Of a stretch of 49,963 nucleotides of DNA, positions 42,643 through 49,963 are shown in pieces. The notes under the pieces are model-generated. The model did no database searches, was not told where the DNA came from, and saw only the letters and a list, made by a program, of their open reading frames with translations. Position 1 is the first letter of the stretch. Every line of letters begins with the position of its first letter. A program made the position numbers and the translations under genes. The DNA is from an uncultured Veillonella sp. (GTDB taxonomy: Bacteria; Bacillota; Negativicutes; Veillonellales; Veillonellaceae): contig CABSJA010000009.1 in NCBI GenBank assembly GCA_902477915.1, positions 1 to 49,963 of the forward strand. Direction: 5' to 3'.

Positions 42643-44778
42643 ATGAATGAGATGTTAGCGAAAAAATATAAGTCTTTAGAAGCTGCAGAAGATTATGCGT
42701 GCTGGTATTTAGTAAAACAACCAACAGATTTTAGTCAAATATGTTATTTAGTTTCAGCTCTAGAGTCTTATCAGAAGAATGATAAGAAAGAAGATTTGAA
42801 AGAATATATTGATTCATATAATGGAAAGCTTGATTCATCACTAGCGCTTTCTAATAACTATAGAGCATTGCGTGTAGCAGCATTTTTTGGCTTAATAATA
42901 ATGAATGGTAGTCGATATGATGAAGCAATAATTACTCCTACTTTCGAAGAAATTAAGAGAAGAACCAATGGTGCGTTTGAAAATACAGAATTATATTTAG
43001 ATATAATTGAACGACAAATAGAGAAAATGTTTATTAGCTCTGAAATTGATGAAAAAAGCAATGATATTAGACGTAGTTTTCGATTATATCCAATAATGCT
43101 TTTGTATAAAGTTCTTTTAGAGCTAGGACGTAGTGTTGGTGAATATACAATAAGTATTGATGAGTATAGATATATTGTAGCGACAACAGAAAGATTTAAT
43201 GGTTTTTTAGATGCATTACTATATATAAAGCTGTTTCGAGAATGTCCGGATGATATTGAACAATTTACTAGTTTTAAAGAAAAGTTTGATAGTCGGTTAA
43301 TTCAGGCCTTGAAACAACTTCCTGGGCTAGATGTTGATACGCGTACATCCATAACTATAAAATCAGAATTCGTAGAAGTGATTGCAGAAAAAGTCTATTT
43401 GTTTGAAGAAAATCCTGATATTTTTGAGAGTAACAATTATTTGGAGTTTTTAGGATCTACTAAAAGTTTACTTGATTTAAAATTAGTGGAAAAAAATACT
43501 AGTGAAAAGAGTATTTTGGATTGTAGTATTTATCGAAATCGAATTTTCTTTGGTGCCCCAGGAACAGGAAAATCGTATTCACTTAATAAAGAAGCTGAAA
43601 CTTTAGTTAGTTATGAGAATGATAAAATTGAACGAGTAACCTTCCACCCTGACTATACATATGCAAATTTTGTTGGTGCTTATAAGCCAATTATGAAAGC
43701 AAGTGAATTTGATGAACTAGATGAAGATACTAAAAGAGTTGTTTCTGTATTGTTAGATGAAACTAAGACTGCTCAAGAAAAATATAACAACCTTGTAGAA
43801 ACTTTTCAAAGAAATAATGACCTAACACGATTACCGGCTCTGTTAGGATTGTATTTAGATGATGATTTTACAACAATTAAGCATGATGGTACTCAAGCTG
43901 CTAATAATAATTCGGTTGAAAGAAATCATGGCCGATCATTGAGAAAGTATATTCGATTATTATCGAAAGACTCTTTTAAAGAGAAAATCGCATATGAATA
44001 TGTTCCAGGTCCATTTATGCGGATTTTAGTGAAGGCATTACAAAATCCAGATAAACCCTATGTCTTAATTATTGAAGAGATTAATCGTGCTAATGTTGCA
44101 GGAGTTTTTGGAGATGTATTCCAACTTCTTGATAGAGATAATAATGGAGAAAGTGAATATAGTATTAATACAACTAACGATATGAGAGGGTATTTGCAGG
44201 GTCAATTAGGAGCTGATATAGAGGTTAATACTATTAAAATACCATCAAATATGTTTATATGGGCAACGATGAATAGTGCAGATCAAGGTGTATATCCGAT
44301 GGATACAGCATTTAAACGCCGATGGAATTTTTCATATTATGGTATTGATGATGGAGAAGATAAGTTATCTGATATTTCTATAAAGCCAAAATTTAAACTT
44401 GGACAATCGGATAAATTAATTTCTTGGAATAGTTTACGTAAGGCAATCAATGATGAGTTATCTACAGAAATTTATGGTATTAATGAAGATAAATTAATGG
44501 GGCCATTCTTCTTGAAAGAGGCTACAATACAAGATAATGATAGCTTTAAAGAAGTATTTAAAAACAAGGTGTTAATGTACTTATTTGATGATGTAGTTAA
44601 ACAAAAAAGAAGACTATTCTTTAAGTGTGAAGGTAGTTGCCGATACTCATCTATTTGTAATGCTTTTGATGAAATTGGGATAGAAATTTTTCCAGAAGGT
44701 GTTGTTAATTCTAAATGGTTAGAAAATGTAGAAGAAAGCACATCGGAAGATAGTGGAACGAAGGTTGCAGAGGTATGA
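42643..44778 (+). CDS. mcrB: McrB-like AAA+ GTPase with novel N-terminal region
   Basis: 711 residues. Walker A GAPGTGKS (304-311), Walker B LIIEEINR (475-482) and MNSADQGVYPMDTAFKRRW (543 on), which replaces E. coli McrB MNTAD. The first about 290 residues are predicted helical, with RRSFRLYPIMLLYKVLLEL and EYTISIDEYRYIVATTERF, and are not the E. coli McrB modified-cytosine domain. In LlaJI the McrB-like R1 subunit recognises DNA in this position. It should power translocation and activate the McrC-like nuclease. Overlaps the next gene by four bases. Confidence 0.9.
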   Translation: MNEMLAKKYKSLEAAEDYACWYLVKQPTDFSQICYLVSALESYQKNDKKEDLKEYIDSYNGKLDSSLALSNNYRALRVAAFFGLIIMNGSRYDEAIITPTFEEIKRRTNGAFENTELYLDIIERQIEKMFISSEIDEKSNDIRRSFRLYPIMLLYKVLLELGRSVGEYTISIDEYRYIVATTERFNGFLDALLYIKLFRECPDDIEQFTSFKEKFDSRLIQALKQLPGLDVDTRTSITIKSEFVEVIAEKVYLFEENPDIFESNNYLEFLGSTKSLLDLKLVEKNTSEKSILDCSIYRNRIFFGAPGTGKSYSLNKEAETLVSYENDKIERVTFHPDYTYANFVGAYKPIMKASEFDELDEDTKRVVSVLLDETKTAQEKYNNLVETFQRNNDLTRLPALLGLYLDDDFTTIKHDGTQAANNNSVERNHGRSLRKYIRLLSKDSFKEKIAYEYVPGPFMRILVKALQNPDKPYVLIIEEINRANVAGVFGDVFQLLDRDNNGESEYSINTTNDMRGYLQGQLGADIEVNTIKIPSNMFIWATMNSADQGVYPMDTAFKRRWNFSYYGIDDGEDKLSDISIKPKFKLGQSDKLISWNSLRKAINDELSTEIYGINEDKLMGPFFLKEATIQDNDSFKEVFKNKVLMYLFDDVVKQKRRLFFKCEGSCRYSSICNAFDEIGIEIFPEGVVNSKWLENVEESTSEDSGTKVAEV

Positions 44779-46256
44779 AGTCGGTCTATATCCGTGAGAG
44801 AAAACCTTATACAAAGTCGGAGTTAATGACATTGTTTTCTGATATAGATACTCATCAATTAAATCTGTTTATCAGAAATCTCAAGGTTTATGGGATTGTA
44901 AAGTCGGTCAAAGGTATGCCTAAGCATTTAGAGTTATCAAATCTTGTTACATTGGATGATGATTTAGTTGATGGAATTGATAGCCAAGATAGCTCTTGTT
45001 ATGTATTTAACTATGTGGGTATTGTAATTATTGAGGGTTATTTGTTATGTTGTTATCCTAAATACTTATTTTCACATGACAATACAGATGATAAAACTGA
45101 ATGTAGAAAGCTATTAAAACAAGTTCTTAAAGTTTTACATCGATATAATACAAATAATCAATCTATACAACTGTATAGTGAAAGTGATCAATTGTCATCA
45201 CTTAGTAGAATAGCACTAATCATAGCTTTGTTGGATGACTATTTTCAAAATGGGATTTATATCAATACACAGAATACACATGAGCTTAATGGTGATGGAG
45301 AAATTAACTGGAATCGAACAATTAACCTTATTCATCCCCTTTGGCAAGAGGAAGAGCCTTATTATATAAACTTCTGGACACGAAAGAATATAATTGATGA
45401 TGACAATTTGATTCAGAGAATTCATGAGTGCTTACTTACTAAGTGCAGTCGTGAGCTTGAAGAAATATCCTTGATGGATTTATTGGACATGAATGGAGTT
45501 TATTTGACGGATTTTTTATTGGATGACTTTGGCGATAAAGAATACATTCTTCATCGTATTTCTAATGAGCTTAATACCGAATTTAACTCTCGAAAACAGT
45601 ATGTGCTAAAACTTATGTCTGCCTTGTTACTAGAAAATAGATCAGTGAGTGATACTGATAGTATCGCTTTATTTGGGACAACTAGTTTTAATTTAGTATG
45701 GGAAACTGTTTGCGCAGATGTATTTGATAATAAAATGATAACCCCTTTATCTGACTTACCTTTATTCTCAACAGTAAAAATACCTCCGAATATGTTAGCT
45801 ATTAAGCCTAGAACATTAAAAGATTTAATAGAACGTCCTAAGTGGACATCTATAGATGATGCTATTGCCCTTTCTGATACATTAAAACCCGATTTAATAT
45901 CTGTAGAACGAAATGAAAATGTATGCTCTTTTGTTATTTTAGATGCTAAGTATTATACAATGAGGGTTGAAAGCAATAAAGTTGAGGGACAACCCAGTGT
46001 TGGAGATGTGACTAAACAATATTTATATCAATTAGCATATAAAGATTTTATTGAATTAAATGGAATTCAAGAGGTTAAAAATTGTTTTTTGATGCCTACT
46101 GAAAAAGATGAGATTGTTAGTGTAGGTAATGTTCAAATGGAGATGCTTGGTAAATTGGGATTGGAAAAAATTCAAGTACGAGAACTTCCTGCATCTAGAA
46201 TGTTTGACTATTATCTTCAAAGACGAAAGATGTCTATTAGTGTATTAAATTTATAA
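44775..46256 (+). CDS. mcrC: McrC-like PD-(D/E)xK nuclease (LlaJI R2 type)
   Basis: 493 residues. N-terminal winged-helix-like segment (KPYTKSELMTLFSDI, about 10-45), then the McrC body. The nuclease core has P372-D373 in KPDLIS, then D390-A-K392 in VILDAKYY, with Q415 and Q419 downstream (TKQYLYQLAY). This fits the RE_LlaJI/McrBC 5-methylcytosine restriction-subunit family. ATGA overlap with mcrB means coupled translation. The last gene of the island; the right repeat starts 152 bases after its stop. Confidence 0.9.
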   Translation: MKSVYIRERKPYTKSELMTLFSDIDTHQLNLFIRNLKVYGIVKSVKGMPKHLELSNLVTLDDDLVDGIDSQDSSCYVFNYVGIVIIEGYLLCCYPKYLFSHDNTDDKTECRKLLKQVLKVLHRYNTNNQSIQLYSESDQLSSLSRIALIIALLDDYFQNGIYINTQNTHELNGDGEINWNRTINLIHPLWQEEEPYYINFWTRKNIIDDDNLIQRIHECLLTKCSRELEEISLMDLLDMNGVYLTDFLLDDFGDKEYILHRISNELNTEFNSRKQYVLKLMSALLLENRSVSDTDSIALFGTTSFNLVWETVCADVFDNKMITPLSDLPLFSTVKIPPNMLAIKPRTLKDLIERPKWTSIDDAIALSDTLKPDLISVERNENVCSFVILDAKYYTMRVESNKVEGQPSVGDVTKQYLYQLAYKDFIELNGIQEVKNCFLMPTEKDEIVSVGNVQMEMLGKLGLEKIQVRELPASRMFDYYLQRRKMSISVLNL

Positions 46257-46273
46257 TCATTGGTAAAATTAAA

Positions 46274-46299
46274 AGCTCCATGATATACATCATGGAGCT
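46274..46299. terminator. Hairpin after mcrC
   Basis: AGCTCCATGAT pairs with ATCATGGAGCT, loop ATAC. The T-run is on the minus-strand side only, so termination of mcrC is uncertain. Confidence 0.45.
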
Positions 46300-46408
46300 A
46301 GTGCAAAGTATCATTCGATGGCATCCTAAAATATAATGAATTATGCAATTATATATGCTAGCAAACTGAAGATAGTGCTTGGAACTAGCATAAATACTGG
46401 ATAGTTGT

Positions 46409-46458
46409 GCAGTTTCCTAAACTGCGTGTCACTGGTTCGATTCCGGTTAGGCGCACCA
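46409..46458 (+). repeat. Direct repeat / attR, tRNA-Arg remnant
   Basis: Perfect 50-bp copy of 39407-39456. The sequence before it (GGATAG) still resembles the tRNA D-arm but then differs, so it is not a functional tRNA. Confidence 0.9.
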
Positions 46459-46466
46459 GTATAGAA

Positions 46467-46507
46467 AAGAAGGTATACAGCTTTTATAAGCCGTATACCT
46501 TCTTTTT
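46467..46507 (+). terminator. Terminator at the island right end
   Basis: AAGAAGGTATAC (46467-46478) pairs with GTATACCTTCTT (46493-46504), then TTTG. It probably is the original tRNA-Arg terminator displaced by the insertion. Confidence 0.85.
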
Positions 46508-46607
46508 GTATTATCTTGCAATTTTTATGAGCTAGAATTATAATATTAGAGTAATATTCATATTTTATTCATATTTTGACAATGAATAGTGTATAGAGGG
46601 ATACAAT

Positions 46608-46647
46608 AAGATTCAGGTTTCATTAGATAGCTTTGAATCTTTTTTTA
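46608..46647 (+). terminator. Terminator-like hairpin in the adhesin leader
   Basis: AAGATTCA (46608-46615) pairs with TGAATCTT (46634-46641), followed by TTTTTTAG. It sits about 40 bases before the adhesin start and could act as an attenuator or end a short transcript. Confidence 0.5.
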
Positions 46648-46684
46648 GATTTATTGTTTGTGTTGTCTTAAACGGGGAAACCAA

Positions 46685-48415
46685 ATGAAAAAAGAATTAC
46701 TTTTAACGGCTATGATTACCGCAAGTATTACTACAACAACGTTTGCCGCATCTAATTTAGATATTAGCGCTACAACTGCTGCGCCATTAAATATGCAAAA
46801 TTCTATTGCGTATGGTGGGGATAATAAAGTTGAGCAGGATATGTTCTCCCCTGTAAAAAATATATTGCTTGGTGGGGACAAGAATACAGTTCGATCTTCC
46901 GCTAATGATACGATCACCTCTGGTACTAATAATACTGTATCTGGCCCAGGCAGTATCGTATCAGGTTGGTATAATAAAAACTCTGCTACTCACAGCTTGG
47001 TAGTAGGTACTAGCAATACTGTTGGCGGTACTAATAATATCGCAGGTGGTTTTAACCATATTAATAATGACAATGCAATTAACTCTTTATTAATTGGTAA
47101 CCGTAATAGTATTGATGGTCAGAACTCTGTAGCTTTGGGCATGAATAACACCATTAAAGGCAATAATGCCTTGGTAGGTGGTACTGGTGCCAAGGTTCAA
47201 GGTAACAATGCTATTGCCTTTGGTGATAGTGCTAAAGCAACATACAACGATGCGTATGCAATCGGTCGTAAAGCTGAAGCAACTGCTCAAAATACTGTTG
47301 CTATCGGTAATAATGCAAAGGCCAATAACGATATGGGTACAGCGATTGGTTATAATGCAAAAGCAAAAAATGATTATGCTACAGCGGTAGGTTATAGCTC
47401 TACCGGTTCTGGTAATCAGTCCTCTGCGTTTGGTTTTAATGCAGAAGCAACTGCTATGAATACAACTGCAGTGGGATCTTATGCAAATGCTAGTGGTGCA
47501 TATTCTACAGCATTAGGCTTTAAGACTACAGCTTCTAATGAGGATGCTGTAGCATTAGGTAACTATTCTACTAGTGCTGGTAAAAGTGCCTTTGCTGCTG
47601 GTACATTAGCTAAAGCAGCAGAAAAGGACTCTTTAGCAATCGGTCATAGCGCAACTACAACAAAGGAAAATGGCATCGCTATCGGTACAAATGCGAAGGC
47701 TACAACAGACAACAGCATTGCACTCGGGGCTAAGTCTGTTACTGACACAGCTGTATCTACTAGTTCCGGTGTTATCGGCGGCAGAACCTATAGCTTTGCT
47801 GGTGGAAATGCGGTTGGTACATTGAGTATTGGTGATAGTGGTGCAGAACGTACCATTACAAATGTAGCAGCAGGTCGTGTATCTGCTACATCTACTGATG
47901 CAGTCAATGGCTCTCAACTGCATGCTATTAAAGATGTAGTAGATAATCATGAAAATCGTATCACTACCATAGAAGGCGATATTAATACGTTAAATAATCG
48001 TATTATTAATGGTGGCGCGAATAGCTTGAATGAAGCTAAAGTGTATACTGATCAACAAGTATCTAGCGTAGCGGCGGCTTCTGCAGCGCTTGCTGGCTTG
48101 CATCCATTAGATTTCGATAAACATGACAAATGGTCCTACTCTGTTGGCTTTGGTAATTATAAAAATGCTAATGCAGCAGCTTTAGGTGCCTTCTACCGCC
48201 CTAATAAAAATACAATGTTTAATGCTGCTACTACCGTTGGTAACGGCCGTAATTCTATTAGCTTAGGTGCTAATTTCAAATTTGGTAAAAGCTCTGAAGA
48301 GGTAACTACTGAAGATGCAGCACAACTTAAGAAAGATATGAAAGACCTATCTGAAAAATATAATGAGTTAGAACGAAAATATACTGAATTGGCAGCTAAA
48401 TTAGAATCTAAATAA
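46685..48415 (+). CDS. YadA-like trimeric autotransporter adhesin, short, with C-terminal coiled coil
   Basis: 576 residues. Signal peptide (KKELLLTAMITASITTTTFA). Residues about 30-380 are YadA-type head repeats, many with the pattern AIGxxAxA. GRVSATSTDAVNGSQLHAI is the neck/stalk connector. VAAASAALAGLHPLDFDKHD leads into the beta-barrel anchor (SYSVGFGNYKNANAAALGAF, then SISLGANFKFG). Unlike classic YadA proteins, which end at the barrel, about 40 charged residues follow (EDAAQLKKDMKDLSEKYNELE and on), a likely coiled coil on the periplasmic side. The ATG at 46685 is chosen for the signal peptide; the ribosome site is weak (GGGGAAA). Confidence 0.9.
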   Translation: MKKELLLTAMITASITTTTFAASNLDISATTAAPLNMQNSIAYGGDNKVEQDMFSPVKNILLGGDKNTVRSSANDTITSGTNNTVSGPGSIVSGWYNKNSATHSLVVGTSNTVGGTNNIAGGFNHINNDNAINSLLIGNRNSIDGQNSVALGMNNTIKGNNALVGGTGAKVQGNNAIAFGDSAKATYNDAYAIGRKAEATAQNTVAIGNNAKANNDMGTAIGYNAKAKNDYATAVGYSSTGSGNQSSAFGFNAEATAMNTTAVGSYANASGAYSTALGFKTTASNEDAVALGNYSTSAGKSAFAAGTLAKAAEKDSLAIGHSATTTKENGIAIGTNAKATTDNSIALGAKSVTDTAVSTSSGVIGGRTYSFAGGNAVGTLSIGDSGAERTITNVAAGRVSATSTDAVNGSQLHAIKDVVDNHENRITTIEGDINTLNNRIINGGANSLNEAKVYTDQQVSSVAAASAALAGLHPLDFDKHDKWSYSVGFGNYKNANAAALGAFYRPNKNTMFNAATTVGNGRNSISLGANFKFGKSSEEVTTEDAAQLKKDMKDLSEKYNELERKYTELAAKLESK

Positions 48416-48422
48416 TAGAATC

Positions 48423-48460
48423 AAAACTCCTACAAGGTTTCTCTTGTAGGAGTTTTTTTA
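48423..48460 (+). terminator. Intrinsic terminator after the adhesin
   Basis: AAAACTCCTACAAG pairs with CTTGTAGGAGTTTT, followed by TTTT. Confidence 0.93.
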
Positions 48461-48496
48461 TCCTATGCTTTTATTATAAGTATTCCTTAATAATGA

Positions 48497-48502
48497 TATA
48501 AT
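48497..48502 (+). promoter_or_regulatory. Extended -10 upstream of the gene at 48563
   Basis: TGATATAAT, the same extended -10 as before exbB. The -35 region is weak. Confidence 0.4.
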
Positions 48503-48562
48503 TAAGATACATACTCAGTTAAACATTAAATGTAAGCGACAGTATATAGTGGAGAGTAGTAT

Positions 48563-49393
48563 ATGAGCTTTTACAATTGGATTCAAGAAAAACTATTTGA
48601 TGAATACGAAGAATGGTGCTTGAAGAGCCCTGGTTCTAATGGAAATGGTTTTAATATAGTCGGAATAGATAATACTTTACAGGCTATGCATGATGGATTT
48701 TATATGTACATGGAGGTATACCCACCTCATGCCATCGATGGATGTACAGCCATGAAAGCACGTGTAGGTAAAACGCAGGATGCAGTAGATTTATTCTTAG
48801 ATATAGATGGCAAGACCTATCGTATGGCTGATGTACGTTATCCTGACGCAGTGAAGATGATGCGGGCTTTTATGAAAAAACGTAGAGTACCTGATTGTAG
48901 TTTGTGTGTAGAAGCAGTGTATCTAGATATCGATCAGATGCGATCGACATTTACAGAGTTAGCAACGTTGTTGTTAGGCGATGCTAAACAAGCTAAGTCG
49001 TTTATGACCAAGGTTAAGTTGCGCTCCTTGGAAGAATTAGAAGATAGCTGGTGGAACCTCTATGAGAAACTAGTCTCTAAAGGATATGCCGTAGAGTTAG
49101 ACTGTAAATGTGAACTAGAGGATTTTATTTATTATGTACAGAAGTTAATATGTAATAAGTCTTTAGATACTAAAGAAAATCTAACTATTGATACAGCAGC
49201 ATTAGATGAAGATCAAGTTATTATGGACTGGTGTGCTAGTCTTAATTCTACGTGGGAAAACTATACGTTAGTAGGCATGGACACAGGAACAGATAGCTTT
49301 GTACTTATGGTGCTTTCAAATGAGGAATTTAAAACAGCCCAAGAACTAGCGAAAGAGCTATTACATAGAATCGATGTAGCTGAACGCTTGTGA
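48563..49393 (+). CDS. Uncharacterised protein with two similar halves
   Basis: 276 residues, soluble, rich in acidic and aromatic residues. Both halves contain a similar segment: FNIVGIDNTLQAMHDGFYMY (about 30-50) and YTLVGMDTGTDSFVLMVL (near 235-252), suggesting an internal duplication. No family recognised. GGAGAG lies before the ATG. The next gene starts about 120 bases later with its own ribosome site; the two may be functionally linked. Confidence 0.7.
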   Translation: MSFYNWIQEKLFDEYEEWCLKSPGSNGNGFNIVGIDNTLQAMHDGFYMYMEVYPPHAIDGCTAMKARVGKTQDAVDLFLDIDGKTYRMADVRYPDAVKMMRAFMKKRRVPDCSLCVEAVYLDIDQMRSTFTELATLLLGDAKQAKSFMTKVKLRSLEELEDSWWNLYEKLVSKGYAVELDCKCELEDFIYYVQKLICNKSLDTKENLTIDTAALDEDQVIMDWCASLNSTWENYTLVGMDTGTDSFVLMVLSNEEFKTAQELAKELLHRIDVAERL

Positions 49394-49512
49394 TACAATA
49401 AAACATTTTAATGTTATAGAAACAATTATGCTATGGCATCATCTATAAAAGGATGTAGTTCTGAACTGTAAATAGTTTGCACCGTAAAATGTGATGAACA
49501 GGAGAGAGTCAT

Positions 49513-49963
49513 ATGAGTATTGTACGTGTACCAGAATATGAAGCAGAGTTTGAAGCGGAAGAGTTTGAGATTTATGCATTGCCTCGCAGTGATGCGAATG
49601 GGGCTAGTCCTTATTTAGATAAGTACCATAGACCACTAGTGTCTACCGATGCTATCTTAGATACTCGAACTGGCGTGCTTGACCGTAGCGAAGGTATTTT
49701 GACGTGGATTATTGAGGGTCTTGACGATAGATGGGGTTATTCTTTTGAGCCCCATGGGGTCTATAAATTATTAGTTAAGAAAGCAAAGCCTTTAGAGGAT
49801 TTGGGCTATATGCGTCCTTCTTGGAATAATCGCTATTATGTACTTGAGGTGTTAGAGGAGCATGCTAAACATAGTGAGCTAGAGGCGTTGTCGGCGTATT
49901 TGAAAACACCTAAATACCTTCATACTGACAGGGGTGATTTCCTGTTAAATCGAGAGTATCAAT
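49513..49963 (+). CDS. Partial uncharacterised protein, cut by the window end
   Basis: 150 codons are visible without a stop. The protein starts MSIVRVPEYEAEFEAEEFEIYALP and contains LDRSEGILTWIIEGLDDRWGY and YKLLVKKAKPLEDLGYMRP; acidic, aromatic, no signal peptide. GGAGAGAG precedes the ATG at 49513. No family recognised. The 3' part lies outside the window. Confidence 0.7.
   Translation, partial: MSIVRVPEYEAEFEAEEFEIYALPRSDANGASPYLDKYHRPLVSTDAILDTRTGVLDRSEGILTWIIEGLDDRWGYSFEPHGVYKLLVKKAKPLEDLGYMRPSWNNRYYVLEVLEEHAKHSELEALSAYLKTPKYLHTDRGDFLLNREYQ

Larger units (their letters stand above)
39457..46458 (+). mobile_element. tRNA-Arg genomic island carrying an McrBC/two-methylase system
   Basis: The distance between repeat copies is 7,002 bp. 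Content: a terminator, an inverted repeat, and a five-gene plus-strand operon (HTH, N6-methylase, C5-methylase, McrB, McrC) with gaps of 0, 2 and 5 bases and a 4-base overlap. The region is more AT-rich by eye than its surroundings. No integrase, relaxase or phage gene is present, so either it is mobilised in trans or the integrase has been lost. The small HTH protein looks like an excisionase-type DNA binder. Confidence 0.88.
46257..46684. other. Island right end and leader of the adhesin gene
   Basis: Holds a hairpin (46274-46299), the right direct repeat (46409-46458), a strong terminator (46467-46507), TTGACA at 46576-46581, and a second terminator-like hairpin at 46608-46647 just before the adhesin gene. 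No coding region is seen. Confidence 0.6.

Noticed and set aside
46390..46458. Second tRNA-Arg gene
   Set aside because: Only the 3' half is intact; the acceptor 5' strand and D-arm are missing, so it is an attachment-site remnant.
47040..47720. DNA-level tandem repeat or CRISPR-like array
   Set aside because: The periodicity comes from the repeated protein motif of the YadA head; units are not identical and there are no spacers.

Overview
The window reads as chromosome of a Veillonella-like member of the Negativicutes. The base composition is low in GC. A diderm envelope is indicated by ExbB-ExbD-TonB, a YadA-type trimeric autotransporter and many lipoproteins. A complete methylmalonyl-CoA mutase operon and a large flavin/Fe-S lactate-dehydrogenase-type enzyme fit lactate-to-propionate metabolism. 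The genus call is inference from gene content and protein style; no 16S gene is present.

Layout. 0.3-7.2 kb: a BFD-like [2Fe-2S] protein, the lipoprotein glycosidase NagZ, an AbiF/AbiD-type HEPN protein with a structured non-coding RNA directly upstream, an iron alcohol dehydrogenase, a ClC antiporter and a TauE/SafE permease. 7.8-14.7 kb: the 940-residue FAD/Fe-S dehydrogenase, a TPR lipoprotein with a small membrane protein, a hicAB toxin-antitoxin pair with a palindromic operator inside its promoter, a YiiG-like lipoprotein and RarD. 14.9-21.0 kb: a cobalamin riboswitch with an intrinsic terminator, then mutA-mutB-meaB. 21.3-28 kb: a second YiiG-like lipoprotein, ExbB-ExbD-TonB, an M48 protease and purB. 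28-39.3 kb: an Fsr-like transporter, a RelE/XRE toxin-antitoxin pair, purA, an ArsR-type regulator coupled to dinB, a PL1 pectate lyase, catalase with a PerR-like box, two exported proteins, and tRNA-Arg(CCU).

39.4-46.5 kb is a genomic island inserted at tRNA-Arg. It is bounded by a perfect 50-bp direct repeat of the tRNA 3' half and has no integrase. It carries one tight operon: a small HTH protein, an N6-adenine-type methyltransferase, a C5-cytosine methyltransferase, an McrB-like GTPase with an unrecognised N-terminal region, and an McrC-like PD-(D/E)xK nuclease. This resembles a LlaJI-type restriction-modification system in which one methylase has been swapped for an adenine enzyme. 46.5-50 kb: a short YadA-like adhesin with a coiled coil beyond its anchor, and two uncharacterised proteins, the last cut by the window end.

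The two strongest candidates for something new are the McrBC-plus-two-methylases island and the HEPN/ncRNA pair at 1.97-3.12 kb. The B12 riboswitch in front of a B12-dependent enzyme is the most interesting regulatory feature.
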